Positions 17,461-26,386 of a stretch of DNA of 64,000 bases are shown here, piece by piece. The stretch lies in NCBI RefSeq assembly GCF_020387415.1, contig NZ_JAGWCB010000018.1, forward strand, positions 433,410-497,409, written 5' to 3'. The DNA is from Ideonella benzenivorans (GTDB lineage Bacteria > Pseudomonadota > Gammaproteobacteria > Burkholderiales > Burkholderiaceae_C). Under the pieces are notes generated by a model. The model was given only the letters and a program-made list of their open reading frames with translations. It was not told where the DNA came from and did not search any database. The stretch's first letter is position 1. Every line of letters begins with the position of its first letter. Both the position numbers and the translations under genes were made by a program.

Positions 17461-19152
17461 TCAGCGCGCCGGCGTGGCGGGCCGGTCGCGCAGTTCGCGC
17501 CGCAGCACCTTGCCCACCGGCGTCTTGGGCAGGTCGCTGCGGAACTCCACCAACTTGGGCCGCTTGTAGCCGGTCAGGTTGGCTTCGCACCAGTGCCGCA
17601 CATCGGCCTCTGTCACTGCGGGGTCCTTCTTCACGATCACGACCTTCACCACCTCGCCGGCCTTCTCGTCGGGAACCCCGACGGCGGCACACTCCATGAT
17701 GCCCGGCATTTGGGTGATCACGTCCTCGACTTCGTTAGGGTAAACGTTGAAGCCGGACACCAGGATCATGTCCTTCTTGCGGTCGACGATGCGGAAGTAG
17801 CCGCGCTCGTCCACCATGCCCACGTCGCCGGTGCGGAAGAAGCCGTCGGCGGTCATCACGCGGGCGGTCTCGTCCGGGCGCTGCCAGTAGCCGGCCATCA
17901 CCTGCGGGCCGCGCACCGCGATCTCGCCGGCCTGGCCGGCGGGCACCTCGTTGCCCTCGTCGTCGAGCAGGCGCAGCTCGGTGTTGGGCACCGGCATGCC
18001 GATGGTGCCGCTGTAGGCGCTGGAGGTGGTGGGGTTGCAGGACACCACCGGCGAGGTCTCCGACAGGCCGTAGCCCTCGCAGATCGGGCAGCCGGTCTTC
18101 TCCAGCCACAGCTTGGCCGTGGCCTGCTGCACCGCCATGCCGCCGCCCACCGACATCTTCAGGTGGCTCCAGTCCACCTTGTCGAAATCCGGGTGGTGGG
18201 CCATCGCATGGAACAGGGTGTTGACCGCAGGGAAGCTGTGGAAGCGCTCGGTCGACAGGGTCTTGAGCGTGCCGGCGATGTCGCGCGGGTTGGGGATCAG
18301 GATGCCGCAGCCGCCCATGCGCAGGCCCAGCATCATGTTCGTGTTGAAGCCGAAGATGTGATAGAGCGGCAGCGCGCAGATGGTGACCACCTGGCCCTCG
18401 TCGGCCACCCGGTCGATGGCCGGGCGGTACCAAGCTTCGGACTGCAGCACGTTGGCCACCAGGTTGCGGTGCAGCAGCACCGCACCCTTGCTGATGCCGG
18501 TGGTGCCGCCGGTGTACTGCAGCACTGCGATGTCGTCCGGCCGCACGGTGACCGGCTTGAACACGGTGCCGCGGCCCTGGGCGATGGCGTCGTTGAAGCG
18601 CACCGCGTCGGCCAGCTGGAACTCGGGCACCATCTTCTTGACCCGGCGCACCACGTGGTTGACCACCGCGCCCTTGATCCAGCCCAGCATGTCGCCCATG
18701 GCGGTCAGCACCACGTGGTCCACCACCTTGGCATGGGCCTGCGCCGCCTGCAGCGTGGCGGCGAAGTTCTCCATGATGACGATGGAGCGGGTGCCGGCGT
18801 CCTTGAGCTGGTGCTCCAGCTCGCGCGGGGTGTAGAGCGGGTTGACGTTGACCACCACCATGCCCGCGCGCAGGATGCCGGCCACCACCACCGGGTACTG
18901 GGGCACGTTGGGCATCATCACGGCCACCCGGTCACCGGGCTGCAGGCCGCTGGCCTGCAGGTAGGCCGCGAAGGCGCGCGAGAGCTCGTCGACCTGGGCG
19001 TAGCTGAAGCTCTTGCCCATGAAGCGGTAGGCCGGCAGCGCCGCGTGCTTGCGGAAACTCTCCTCCAGCAGCGCGACCAGCGAGGGATAGACCGACACGT
19101 CGATCTCGGCCGGCACGCCGGCCGGGTAGTTCTTCAACCAGATTCGTTCCAT
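17461..19152 (-). CDS. fadD: Long-chain fatty acid--CoA ligase
   Basis: The 563-residue adenylate-forming enzyme has the AMP-binding P-loop YTGGTTGISKGAVLLHRN, the A5 motif GYGLSETSPVV, the hinge DRKKDMILVSGFNVYPNEVE, and the C-terminal lysine in KTPVGKVLRRELRD. It activates free fatty acids to acyl-CoA at the inner face of the membrane for beta-oxidation. Its opening (MERIWLKNYPAGVPAEID) is typical of proteobacterial FadD. GGAG precedes the ATG at 19152. A 16-bp palindrome 36 bases upstream suggests control by a TetR-type fatty-acid repressor. Confidence 0.95.
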   Translation of the reverse strand: MERIWLKNYPAGVPAEIDVSVYPSLVALLEESFRKHAALPAYRFMGKSFSYAQVDELSRAFAAYLQASGLQPGDRVAVMMPNVPQYPVVVAGILRAGMVVVNVNPLYTPRELEHQLKDAGTRSIVIMENFAATLQAAQAHAKVVDHVVLTAMGDMLGWIKGAVVNHVVRRVKKMVPEFQLADAVRFNDAIAQGRGTVFKPVTVRPDDIAVLQYTGGTTGISKGAVLLHRNLVANVLQSEAWYRPAIDRVADEGQVVTICALPLYHIFGFNTNMMLGLRMGGCGILIPNPRDIAGTLKTLSTERFHSFPAVNTLFHAMAHHPDFDKVDWSHLKMSVGGGMAVQQATAKLWLEKTGCPICEGYGLSETSPVVSCNPTTSSAYSGTIGMPVPNTELRLLDDEGNEVPAGQAGEIAVRGPQVMAGYWQRPDETARVMTADGFFRTGDVGMVDERGYFRIVDRKKDMILVSGFNVYPNEVEDVITQMPGIMECAAVGVPDEKAGEVVKVVIVKKDPAVTEADVRHWCEANLTGYKRPKLVEFRSDLPKTPVGKVLRRELRDRPATPAR

Positions 19153-19187
19153 CCCCAGGACTCCATTCGATGCGGGCCAGATCGTAA

Positions 19188-19203
19188 TCGAACGATCGTT
19201 CGA
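19188..19203. promoter_or_regulatory. Palindromic operator upstream of fadD (TetR-type FadR/PsrA-like site)
   Basis: A perfect 16-bp palindrome TCGAACGATCGTTCGA lies 36 bases before the fadD start, in an AT-richer patch. Its inner GAACGNNCGTTC layout matches the operators of TetR-family regulators of fatty-acid degradation in beta- and gammaproteobacteria, as far as I recall. The cognate regulator is not in the window. Confidence 0.65.
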
Positions 19204-19267
19204 AAATACGTCGACTGCGGGAAATCCCGGGGGGTGGCCCCGGGCCGTGGCGCTGGGCGCGCAGCCC

Positions 19268-20005
19268 TCAGCCGGCCTGCAGGGCGGCCAGCACGATGTC
19301 GCGCGAGTACGGTGCGGCCACCTGGCGCAGAAAGCGCGGGAAGTCCACGTGCGCGTCGTCGTCGGCGCGGTCGGAGATGCTGCGCAGCACCGCGAAGGGC
19401 CGGCCGAAGTCGTGGCAGACCTGGGCCACGGCCGCGCCTTCCATCTCCACCGCCAGCGCGTCGGGCAGGTCGGCGCGCAGGGTCTGGACCTCGGCCTGCG
19501 AGGACACGAAGCGATCGCCGCTGAGCACCAGGCCGCGGTGCACCTGGGGGGCCTGTACGCCGAAGGCCGACAGGGCGGCCGGCGGGGCCTCGCGCAGCAC
19601 CCGCCGGGCGGCTGCGGCCAGCCGATCGGTCAGCGCGGCATCGGCCGGAAAGCGGCTGCGGCCGGTGAACGGCACCTCCCAGCGCGGGAACAGCGGCGAG
19701 GCGTCCATGTCGTGCTGCAGCAAGGTGTCGGCCACCACCACGTCGCCCACCGCCACGTCGGGGCCGATGCCGCCGGCCACGCCGGTGAACAGCAGCTCGC
19801 TGACAGCGAAACGGTCCAGCAGCAGCGCGGTGGTGGTGGCCGCGGCCACCTTGCCCACGCCGCACAGCACCAGGAGGGCGTCGTGACCGGCCAGGCGCCC
19901 GCGGTGCAGCGTGCGGCCGGCCAGGGTCTGGGTGTGGTCGACGTCCAGCCGCGCCTGCAGCGCGGCCAGCTCGTCGGGCAGGGCGCTGACGATGGCGAGG
20001 GTCAT
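19268..20005 (-). CDS. mtnN: 5'-methylthioadenosine/S-adenosylhomocysteine nucleosidase
   Basis: The 245-residue protein fits the PNP/UDP phosphorylase fold. It has MTLAIVSALPDELAAL at the start, the CGVGKVAAATTTALLLD segment, the GVAGGIGPDVAVGDVVVAD strand, the AVEMEGAAVAQVCHDF purine/ribose motif and the RSISDRADDDAHVDF loop with the catalytic Asp. It hydrolyses methylthioadenosine and S-adenosylhomocysteine, removing inhibitory by-products of SAM-dependent methylation. It is followed downstream on the same strand by fadD across the operator region and preceded by pntB 37 bases upstream. Confidence 0.92.
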   Translation of the reverse strand: MTLAIVSALPDELAALQARLDVDHTQTLAGRTLHRGRLAGHDALLVLCGVGKVAAATTTALLLDRFAVSELLFTGVAGGIGPDVAVGDVVVADTLLQHDMDASPLFPRWEVPFTGRSRFPADAALTDRLAAAARRVLREAPPAALSAFGVQAPQVHRGLVLSGDRFVSSQAEVQTLRADLPDALAVEMEGAAVAQVCHDFGRPFAVLRSISDRADDDAHVDFPRFLRQVAAPYSRDIVLAALQAG

Positions 20006-20042
20006 GCCGGCATGGTACGCGGGCGCTCCCGCGCCCCCGCCC

Positions 20043-21467
20043 TCACTCGACGGCCTTGACCATCTCCTCGACCACCTTCTTGGCGTCGCCGAAGACCATC
20101 ATCGTCTTGTCCAGGTAGAACAGCTCGTTGTCCAGGCCGGCGTAGCCCGCGGCCATCGAGCGCTTGTTCACGATCACCGTCTTGGCCTTGTAGGCCTCCA
20201 GGATGGGCATGCCGTAGATGGGCGAGCCCTTCTGCAGCGCGGCCGGGTTCACCACGTCGTTGGCGCCCAGGATGATGGCCACGTCGGTCTGGCCGAACTC
20301 GCCGTTGATGTCCTCCATCTCGAAGACCTGGTCGTAGGGCACCTCGGCCTCGGCCAGCAGCACGTTCATGTGGCCGGGCATCCGGCCGGCCACCGGGTGG
20401 ATGGCGTACTTGACCGTGATGCCCTTCTCGGTGAGCTTCTCGGCCAGCTCCTTGACCGCATGCTGGGCGCGGGCCACCGCCAGGCCGTAGCCCGGCACGA
20501 TGACCACCGTCTCGGCATTGCCCAGGATGAAGGCCGCGTCGTCGGCGCTGCCGCTCTTGACCGCGCGCTGCACCTGGCCGCTGGCGCTGACGGTGGTCGC
20601 ATCGCCACCAAAGCCACCCAGGATCACGTTGATGAACGAGCGGTTCATCGCCTTGCACATGATGTAGCTGAGGATGGCGCCCGAGCTACCCACCAGCGAG
20701 CCGGCGATGATCAGCATGCTGTTGTTCAGCGAGAAGCCGATGCCCGCGGCCGCCCAGCCCGAGTAGCTGTTGAGCATGGACACCACCACCGGCATGTCGG
20801 CGCCGCCGATCGGGATGATGATCAGCACGCCCAGCACGAAGGCCAGGGCCAGCATGCCGAAGAAGGCGCCCCAGCTTTCGGTGGCCATGAAGGCCAGGCC
20901 CAGGCCGACGGTGGCCAGGCCCAGCACCAGGTTCAAGAGGTGCTGGCCGCCGAACTGCACCGGCGTGCCCTGGAACAGGCGGAACTTGGACTTGCCCGAG
21001 AGCTTGCCGAAGGCGATGACCGAGCCGCTGAAGGTGATGGCACCGATGGCCGCGCCCAGGAACAGCTCCAGCCGGTTGCCGGCGGGGATGGGGTCGCCCT
21101 TGGCCAGGCCGTGCAGCAGGGCGCCGGGCTCGGCCACGGCGGCCACCGCGATGAAGACCGCGGCCAGGCCGATCATGCTGTGCATGAAGGCCACCAGCTC
21201 GGGCATCTTGGTCATCTCCACCCGCTGGGCCATGATGGCGCCGGCGCTGCCGCCGACCAGCAGGCCGACCAGCACCCAGGACAGGCCCAGGGGGGAGCCG
21301 GCCAGCTTGGCGATCAGCGCGGCGGTGGTGAGCACCGCGATCGTCATGCCGGTCATGCCGAACACATTGCCGCGGATCGAGGTGGTGGGGTGGGACAGGC
21401 CTTTCAAGGCCTGGATGAAGCAGACGCTGGCGATCAGGTACAGCAGCGTCACGAGGTTCATGCTCAT
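20043..21467 (-). CDS. pntB: NAD(P)(+) transhydrogenase (Re/Si-specific) subunit beta
   Basis: The 474-residue protein has an N-terminal membrane domain of about nine helices (MSMNLVTLLYLIASVCFI onward) and a C-terminal NADP(H)-binding domain III starting near residue 290, including GYGLAVARAQHAVKELA, HPVAGRMPGHMNVLLAEA and the GANDVVNPAA strand. With PntA it couples hydride transfer from NADH to NADP+ to proton entry. It is the last gene of the operon pntA1-pntA2-small ORF-pntB. Its ATG overlaps the stop of the small ORF by four bases. Confidence 0.96.
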   Translation of the reverse strand: MSMNLVTLLYLIASVCFIQALKGLSHPTTSIRGNVFGMTGMTIAVLTTAALIAKLAGSPLGLSWVLVGLLVGGSAGAIMAQRVEMTKMPELVAFMHSMIGLAAVFIAVAAVAEPGALLHGLAKGDPIPAGNRLELFLGAAIGAITFSGSVIAFGKLSGKSKFRLFQGTPVQFGGQHLLNLVLGLATVGLGLAFMATESWGAFFGMLALAFVLGVLIIIPIGGADMPVVVSMLNSYSGWAAAGIGFSLNNSMLIIAGSLVGSSGAILSYIMCKAMNRSFINVILGGFGGDATTVSASGQVQRAVKSGSADDAAFILGNAETVVIVPGYGLAVARAQHAVKELAEKLTEKGITVKYAIHPVAGRMPGHMNVLLAEAEVPYDQVFEMEDINGEFGQTDVAIILGANDVVNPAALQKGSPIYGMPILEAYKAKTVIVNKRSMAAGYAGLDNELFYLDKTMMVFGDAKKVVEEMVKAVE

Positions 21468-21676
21468 GCGGAACTCCCGGGCGGGTTCTGGGCAGAAGAG
21501 GATGTGGCGATGGCCTGGCGGACCTGGCGCACGACGAGGGCCTCGAGGGCCAGCGTGACGAGCGCAGCCAGCGCGCCCGCGGGGCGGGACTCGGCCAGCT
21601 CGGCCACGACCACGCCGACGAAGCTGGCGTTGATCAGGCCGACGACGAAGACGACGGTGAGGACCAGGGCCTTCAC
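21464..21676 (-). CDS. Small hydrophobic protein embedded in the pnt operon
   Basis: A 70-codon frame starts with GTG overlapping the pntA2 TGA (GTGA) and ends with TGA overlapping the pntB ATG (ATGA). This exact double coupling argues that it is translated. The product has two hydrophobic stretches (VKALVLTVVFVVGLINASFVG and GALAALVTLALEALVV) and a polar Ser/Pro tail, so it may be a two-helix inner-membrane protein. I do not recognise a family. It could be an assembly factor or an extra helix-supplying subunit of the transhydrogenase. A non-functional spacer ORF cannot be excluded. Confidence 0.7.
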   Translation of the reverse strand: MKALVLTVVFVVGLINASFVGVVVAELAESRPAGALAALVTLALEALVVRQVRQAIATSSSAQNPPGSSA

Positions 21677-21987
21677 GCGCTGACCTCCGGCTTCTTCTTT
21701 TCCTTCTTCTTGAACATCTCCAGCATGCGGCGGGTCACGAGGAAGCCGCCGAAGACGTTCACCGCGGCCAGGGCCACGGCCAGCACGCCCATGGTCTTGC
21801 CCAGGGGGGTTTCGGTCAGCGCGGCGGCCAGCATGGCGCCCACGATGACGATGGCGGAAATCGCGTTGGTCACCGCCATCAGCGGGGTGTGCAGCGCGGG
21901 CGTGACGGTCCACACCACGTGGTAACCCACGTAGATGGCCAGCACGAAGATGATCAGGTTGATCAGGGTCGGGGACACGGCGTCCAT
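21673..21987 (-). CDS. pntA2: NAD(P) transhydrogenase subunit alpha part 2 (membrane part)
   Basis: The 104-residue protein corresponds to the C-terminal membrane segment of PntA, encoded separately as in many alpha- and betaproteobacteria. Three to four helices are visible, with the family motif PALHTPLMAVTNAISAIVIVG and a second block NVFGGFLVTRRMLEMFKKK. It is part of the proton channel with PntB. pntA1 ends 35 bases upstream on the same strand. Confidence 0.95.
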   Translation of the reverse strand: MDAVSPTLINLIIFVLAIYVGYHVVWTVTPALHTPLMAVTNAISAIVIVGAMLAAALTETPLGKTMGVLAVALAAVNVFGGFLVTRRMLEMFKKKEKKKPEVSA

Positions 21988-22022
21988 GGCAGGGCTCCGA
22001 TTGATTCAGGGGTGAAAGAGGT

Positions 22023-23156
<1,134 letters not shown>

Positions 23157-23349
23157 GGGTCTCTCTCCTCGTTCCTGCACTCGGGTGGGTGGGCGCGGCC
23201 CGTCGTGTCGCGGTCCGTCGTTGACGGCCAGCTTACAGGCAATGCGGGGTCTGTGGCGGGGCCGTGGACGGGCTGTCGCACCGGGCCGACGCCAGGGGCC
23301 TGCCACCCCCCAGAACGGAGGTGGATTTCAGGCTGGTTACCATGCAGGC

Positions 23350-23841
23350 ATGGGTGCCTCCCGCTGGAAACCGAACGTCACCGTGGCCGCCGTGATCGAG
23401 CGCGACGGCCGCTTTCTGCTGGTCGAGGAGATGACCTCCCGCGGCCTGCGCCTGAACACGCCGGCCGGCCATCTGGAAGCCGGCGAGAGCCTGCTCGATG
23501 GCGTGGTGCGCGAGGTGCTGGAGGAGACCATGCGCCCCTTCCAGCCCCAGGCGCTGGTGGGCATCCAGATGGGCCGGCTGCCGCCGCGCGGCGACGAGGA
23601 CATCACCTTCCTGCGCTTCGCCTTCGCCGGCACGGTGGCCGAGCCGGTGCCCGGGCGCGTCTACGACAGCCCGGTGGTGGCCAACCACTGGCTGAGCTGG
23701 GACGAGCTGCGGGCCAGCCGCGAACGCCATCGCAGCCACTTCGTGCTGGACAGCATCGGCCTGTACCGGGCCGGCCAGCGCCACCCGCTGGAACTGCTGC
23801 ACACCGACCCCAGCGTCTACACCGGCGGACCCGCCGCCTAA
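23350..23841 (+). CDS. NUDIX hydrolase
   Basis: The 163-residue protein carries a NUDIX box in the form GHLEAGESLLDGVVREVLEETM (GX5EX7REVXEE...), preceded by TVAAVIERDGRFLLVEEM. Its resemblance to the phosphatase NudJ/YmfB and its position directly upstream of mnmA, a pairing common in proteobacteria, support a NudJ-type role hydrolysing nucleoside di/triphosphates or thiamin pyrophosphates. The start at 23350 follows the box spacing of NudJ homologues. mnmA begins 45 bases after the stop, so cotranscription is likely. Confidence 0.88.
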   Translation: MGASRWKPNVTVAAVIERDGRFLLVEEMTSRGLRLNTPAGHLEAGESLLDGVVREVLEETMRPFQPQALVGIQMGRLPPRGDEDITFLRFAFAGTVAEPVPGRVYDSPVVANHWLSWDELRASRERHRSHFVLDSIGLYRAGQRHPLELLHTDPSVYTGGPAA

Positions 23842-23886
23842 GCCCCACCCGGGCCAGACCGGCCCCGGCTTTTTACAATCCGGGAC

Positions 23887-24999
23887 ATGGCTTCACAACG
23901 TGTGGTCGTCGGTCTGTCCGGCGGCGTCGATTCCTCGGTCTCTGCCTGGCTGCTCAAGCAGCAGGGCTATGAGGTCATCGGCATCTTCATGAAGAACTGG
24001 GAGGACGACGACGACGGCGAGTACTGCTCGTCGCGCCAGGACTTCCTGGACGCCGCCTCGGTGGCCGATGTGCTGGGCATCGAGATCGAGCATGTCAACT
24101 TCGCGGCCGAGTACAAGGACCGTGTCTTCGCCGAGTTCCTGCGCGAGTACCAGGCCGGCCGCACGCCCAACCCGGACGTGCTGTGCAACGCCGAGATCAA
24201 GTTCAAGGCCTTCCTGGACCACGCGATGCGGCTGGGCGCCGACAAGATCGCCACCGGCCATTACGCCCGGGTGCGCGAGGTGGACGGCCGCTTCCAGCTG
24301 CTCAAGGGCCTGGACCCGCTGAAGGACCAGAGCTACTTCCTGCACCGGCTCAACCAGGCCCAGCTGTCCAAGACCATCTTCCCGGTGGGCGAGCTGCCCA
24401 AGACCGAGGTGCGCCGCATCGCCGCCGAGATCCAGCTGCCCAACGCCAAGAAGAAGGACTCGACCGGCATCTGCTTCATTGGCGAGCGGCCCTTCCGTGA
24501 CTTCCTCAACCGCTACCTCAGCAACCAGCCCGGCCCCATCCTGGACGACCGCGGCCGCCAGCTGGGTGAGCACGTGGGCCTGTCCTTCTACACCCTGGGC
24601 CAGCGCCAGGGCCTGGGCATCGGCGGCGTGAAGGAAAAGAAGTCGCAGCGCGGTGGCGGTGAGCACGCCCCCTGGTACGTGGCCCGCAAGGACCTGGAGC
24701 GCAACATCCTCTACGTGGTGCAGGGTCACGACCACCCCTGGCTGCAGTACCGCAGCCTGGTGGCCGACGACACCAGCTGGGTGGCCGGCGAGCCGCCGGC
24801 GGCCGGCGCCATCGCGGCCAAGACCCGCTACCGCCAGGCCGATGCGCCCTGCACGCTGGCGGCGGGTGCCGGGGCCAGCTTGCAGCTGGACTTCGCCGAA
24901 CCGCAGTGGGCCGTCACGCCTGGCCAGTCGGCCGTGCTGTACGACGGCGAGGTCTGCCTGGGGGGCGGGGTGATCGCCAGCGCCGAACGCTGGCGCTGA
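23887..24999 (+). CDS. mnmA: tRNA 2-thiouridine(34) synthase MnmA
   Basis: The 370-residue enzyme has the ATP-pyrophosphatase PP-loop [15 protein letters not shown] at the N terminus, the first catalytic cysteine in [13 protein letters not shown], and the second in [14 protein letters not shown]-terminal beta-barrel with [11 protein letters not shown] is also present. It thiolates U34 of tRNA-Lys, -Glu and -Gln using sulfur relayed by the Tus pathway. The ATG at 23887 follows a short AT-rich patch. It ends the NUDIX-mnmA pair. Confidence 0.96.
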   Translation: MASQRVVVGLSGGVDSSVSAWLLKQQGYEVIGIFMKNWEDDDDGEYCSSRQDFLDAASVADVLGIEIEHVNFAAEYKDRVFAEFLREYQAGRTPNPDVLCNAEIKFKAFLDHAMRLGADKIATGHYARVREVDGRFQLLKGLDPLKDQSYFLHRLNQAQLSKTIFPVGELPKTEVRRIAAEIQLPNAKKKDSTGICFIGERPFRDFLNRYLSNQPGPILDDRGRQLGEHVGLSFYTLGQRQGLGIGGVKEKKSQRGGGEHAPWYVARKDLERNILYVVQGHDHPWLQYRSLVADDTSWVAGEPPAAGAIAAKTRYRQADAPCTLAAGAGASLQLDFAEPQWAVTPGQSAVLYDGEVCLGGGVIASAERWR

Positions 25000-25385
25000 A
25001 CGCCTGCCGGCGGACCGCGCCGCAGTCGCGGGGCCGTGGCATGTCGCGCTGTATTGTTTTGTACATAGCGTGTGCGTCAGACGTCACAAATGCGACAGCC
25101 ACGGCAGCGCCATGCCCCCTGGGAAGGGGGCTCCCGAGGGAGCGCGATCTCTGGCATGCCGATTGCTGAGGGTTTTCCCGTTCGTTGTATAGAAACATAA
25201 ATAACGAACCCATCCGGCATCCCCATCAGGCCCACCGCGGGGCCATCGGGGGTGGGCGGAGACGTCGCCGGGGAACTTGGGAAACCCCGGCAGGACATCG
25301 TCGAGCAGTGCTCCCTTGAGTCGCTCCAGGTCACAGGGGCCTGCCCCGGCACGCCTGGAGATTTCGAATGTTCTCAGGAGAAATC
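25000..25385 (+). other. Long intergenic region with predicted RNA secondary structure
   Basis: About 386 bases separate mnmA from the ModA-like gene and no convincing gene is present. Three structured zones stand out. At 25111-25158, an outer CATGCC/GGCATG stem encloses two hairpins (GCCCCCT/AGGGGGC with a GGGA loop, and GCTCC/GGAGC). The second is GCCGGGG/CCCCGGC at 25267-25273 with 25285-25291. The third is CTCCAGG/CCTGGAG at 25324-25330 with 25354-25360, just before the ribosome site. An AT-rich patch between 25163 and 25200 (TTGCTG, 19 bases, TATAGA) may be a promoter. The first zone may end mnmA transcription; the latter two would lie in the leader of the TPS locus. Confidence 0.5.
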
Positions 25386-26282
25386 ATGTTCCGCATTTCC
25401 ATGGGCAAACGGTTGTTGGGGGGGGCGGCCATCGCGCTGGCCCTGGGGGCGTCCGGCGCCCAGGCCGCCACGGTCAAGGTCGCGGTGGCGGCCAACTTCC
25501 TGGCGCCGCTCAACGCATTGGTCACCGCCTACAAGGCGGCGGGCTGGACCTACTCCAGCTCCACCTTCACCGTCACCTCGGGCGCCACCGGCGATCTCGC
25601 CTCGGCCATCAGCAATGCCGTCACCGCCGGCGGCGCGACGCCGTACGACCTGCTCTTTGCCGCTGACGACACGACCCCGGCCGCCTTGGCCAGCACGCTC
25701 AGCAGCTATGGGGTGGTCCAGACGCCGTACTTCTATGCACAGGGCAAGCTGGTGCTGTGGTCCAAGTACGGTCCCGATGTCAGCACCGCCGGCTATGCCG
25801 GCTTTCCCTCGCCCGCCGGCCATGCCTATGCCAATGGTCAGGTGGCCATTGCCAACCCGAGCACCGCGCCCTACGGCACGGCCGCGCAGCAGGTGATGGC
25901 CCGGGTCACCGGCATCACCTACCCAGGTGGCAGCTACGACGCCAAGTTCTCCCAGTACGCGACCATCACGTCCACCTACAACGCGGTCAATGCCAGCACG
26001 GGGGCCACGTCCTATCCCAACCTGGGGTTTGTCGCCAAGTCGCTGCTGTGCGATGCGAGCACCGGGGCCATCCGCAGCACGCTGACCGGCAGCTACTACG
26101 AGTACACGCCCTCGGCGGTGGACGGCGGGGCGCCGCACGACCGCCTGCTGCAGAACGCGGTGGCCATCCGCGGCCGCAGCGGGGCCAGCGATGCCGCGGT
26201 GGACGACTTCTCGGCCTATGTCCAGACGGCGGCCGCCAAAACCATCATTCAGAGCTACTGCTACCTGACGACGTCGTCGTGA
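25386..26282 (+). CDS. ModA-like periplasmic substrate-binding protein
   Basis: The 298-residue protein has a signal peptide (MGKRLLGGAAIALALGASGAQA) and then ModA-family features: VKVAVAANFLAPLNAL, SGATGDLASAI, YDLLFAADD, YAQGKLVLWS and NPSTAPYGTAAQQVM. ModA proteins bind molybdate or tungstate oxyanions. This copy is longer than usual and has no permease or ATPase genes beside it; it precedes a two-partner secretion system instead. ATG 25386 has AGGAG five bases upstream; ATG 25368 with its own GGAG is an alternative. It may be an orphan sensor or scavenger rather than a transport component. Confidence 0.82.
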   Translation: MFRISMGKRLLGGAAIALALGASGAQAATVKVAVAANFLAPLNALVTAYKAAGWTYSSSTFTVTSGATGDLASAISNAVTAGGATPYDLLFAADDTTPAALASTLSSYGVVQTPYFYAQGKLVLWSKYGPDVSTAGYAGFPSPAGHAYANGQVAIANPSTAPYGTAAQQVMARVTGITYPGGSYDAKFSQYATITSTYNAVNASTGATSYPNLGFVAKSLLCDASTGAIRSTLTGSYYEYTPSAVDGGAPHDRLLQNAVAIRGRSGASDAAVDDFSAYVQTAAAKTIIQSYCYLTTSS

Positions 26283-26386
26283 TGACGACGGGGCGCCGCC
26301 GGCATGGGCGGTGCCCTCTGCTGCCCGGTGCGGCGGCCCGAATCGTCCCGCAAAAGAAGAGCGCGCTGCGCAAGGAGGATCCACAG

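Noticed and set aside
17306..17692. An alternative minus-strand gene between the hypothetical gene and fadD.
   Set aside because: It overlaps the fadD 3' end in another frame and has Arg/Gly-rich noise composition.
25074..25105. A possible Pho box before the ModA/TPS locus (GCGTCAGACGTCACAAATG region).
   Set aside because: The CTGTCAT direct repeats at 11-base spacing are not present; only scattered GTCA matches occur.
25000..25385. A c-di-GMP (GEMM) or molybdenum-cofactor riboswitch in the leader.
   Set aside because: Although the region is structured and precedes a ModA-like gene, the conserved loops I know for these classes are missing, so only an unnamed structure is reported.
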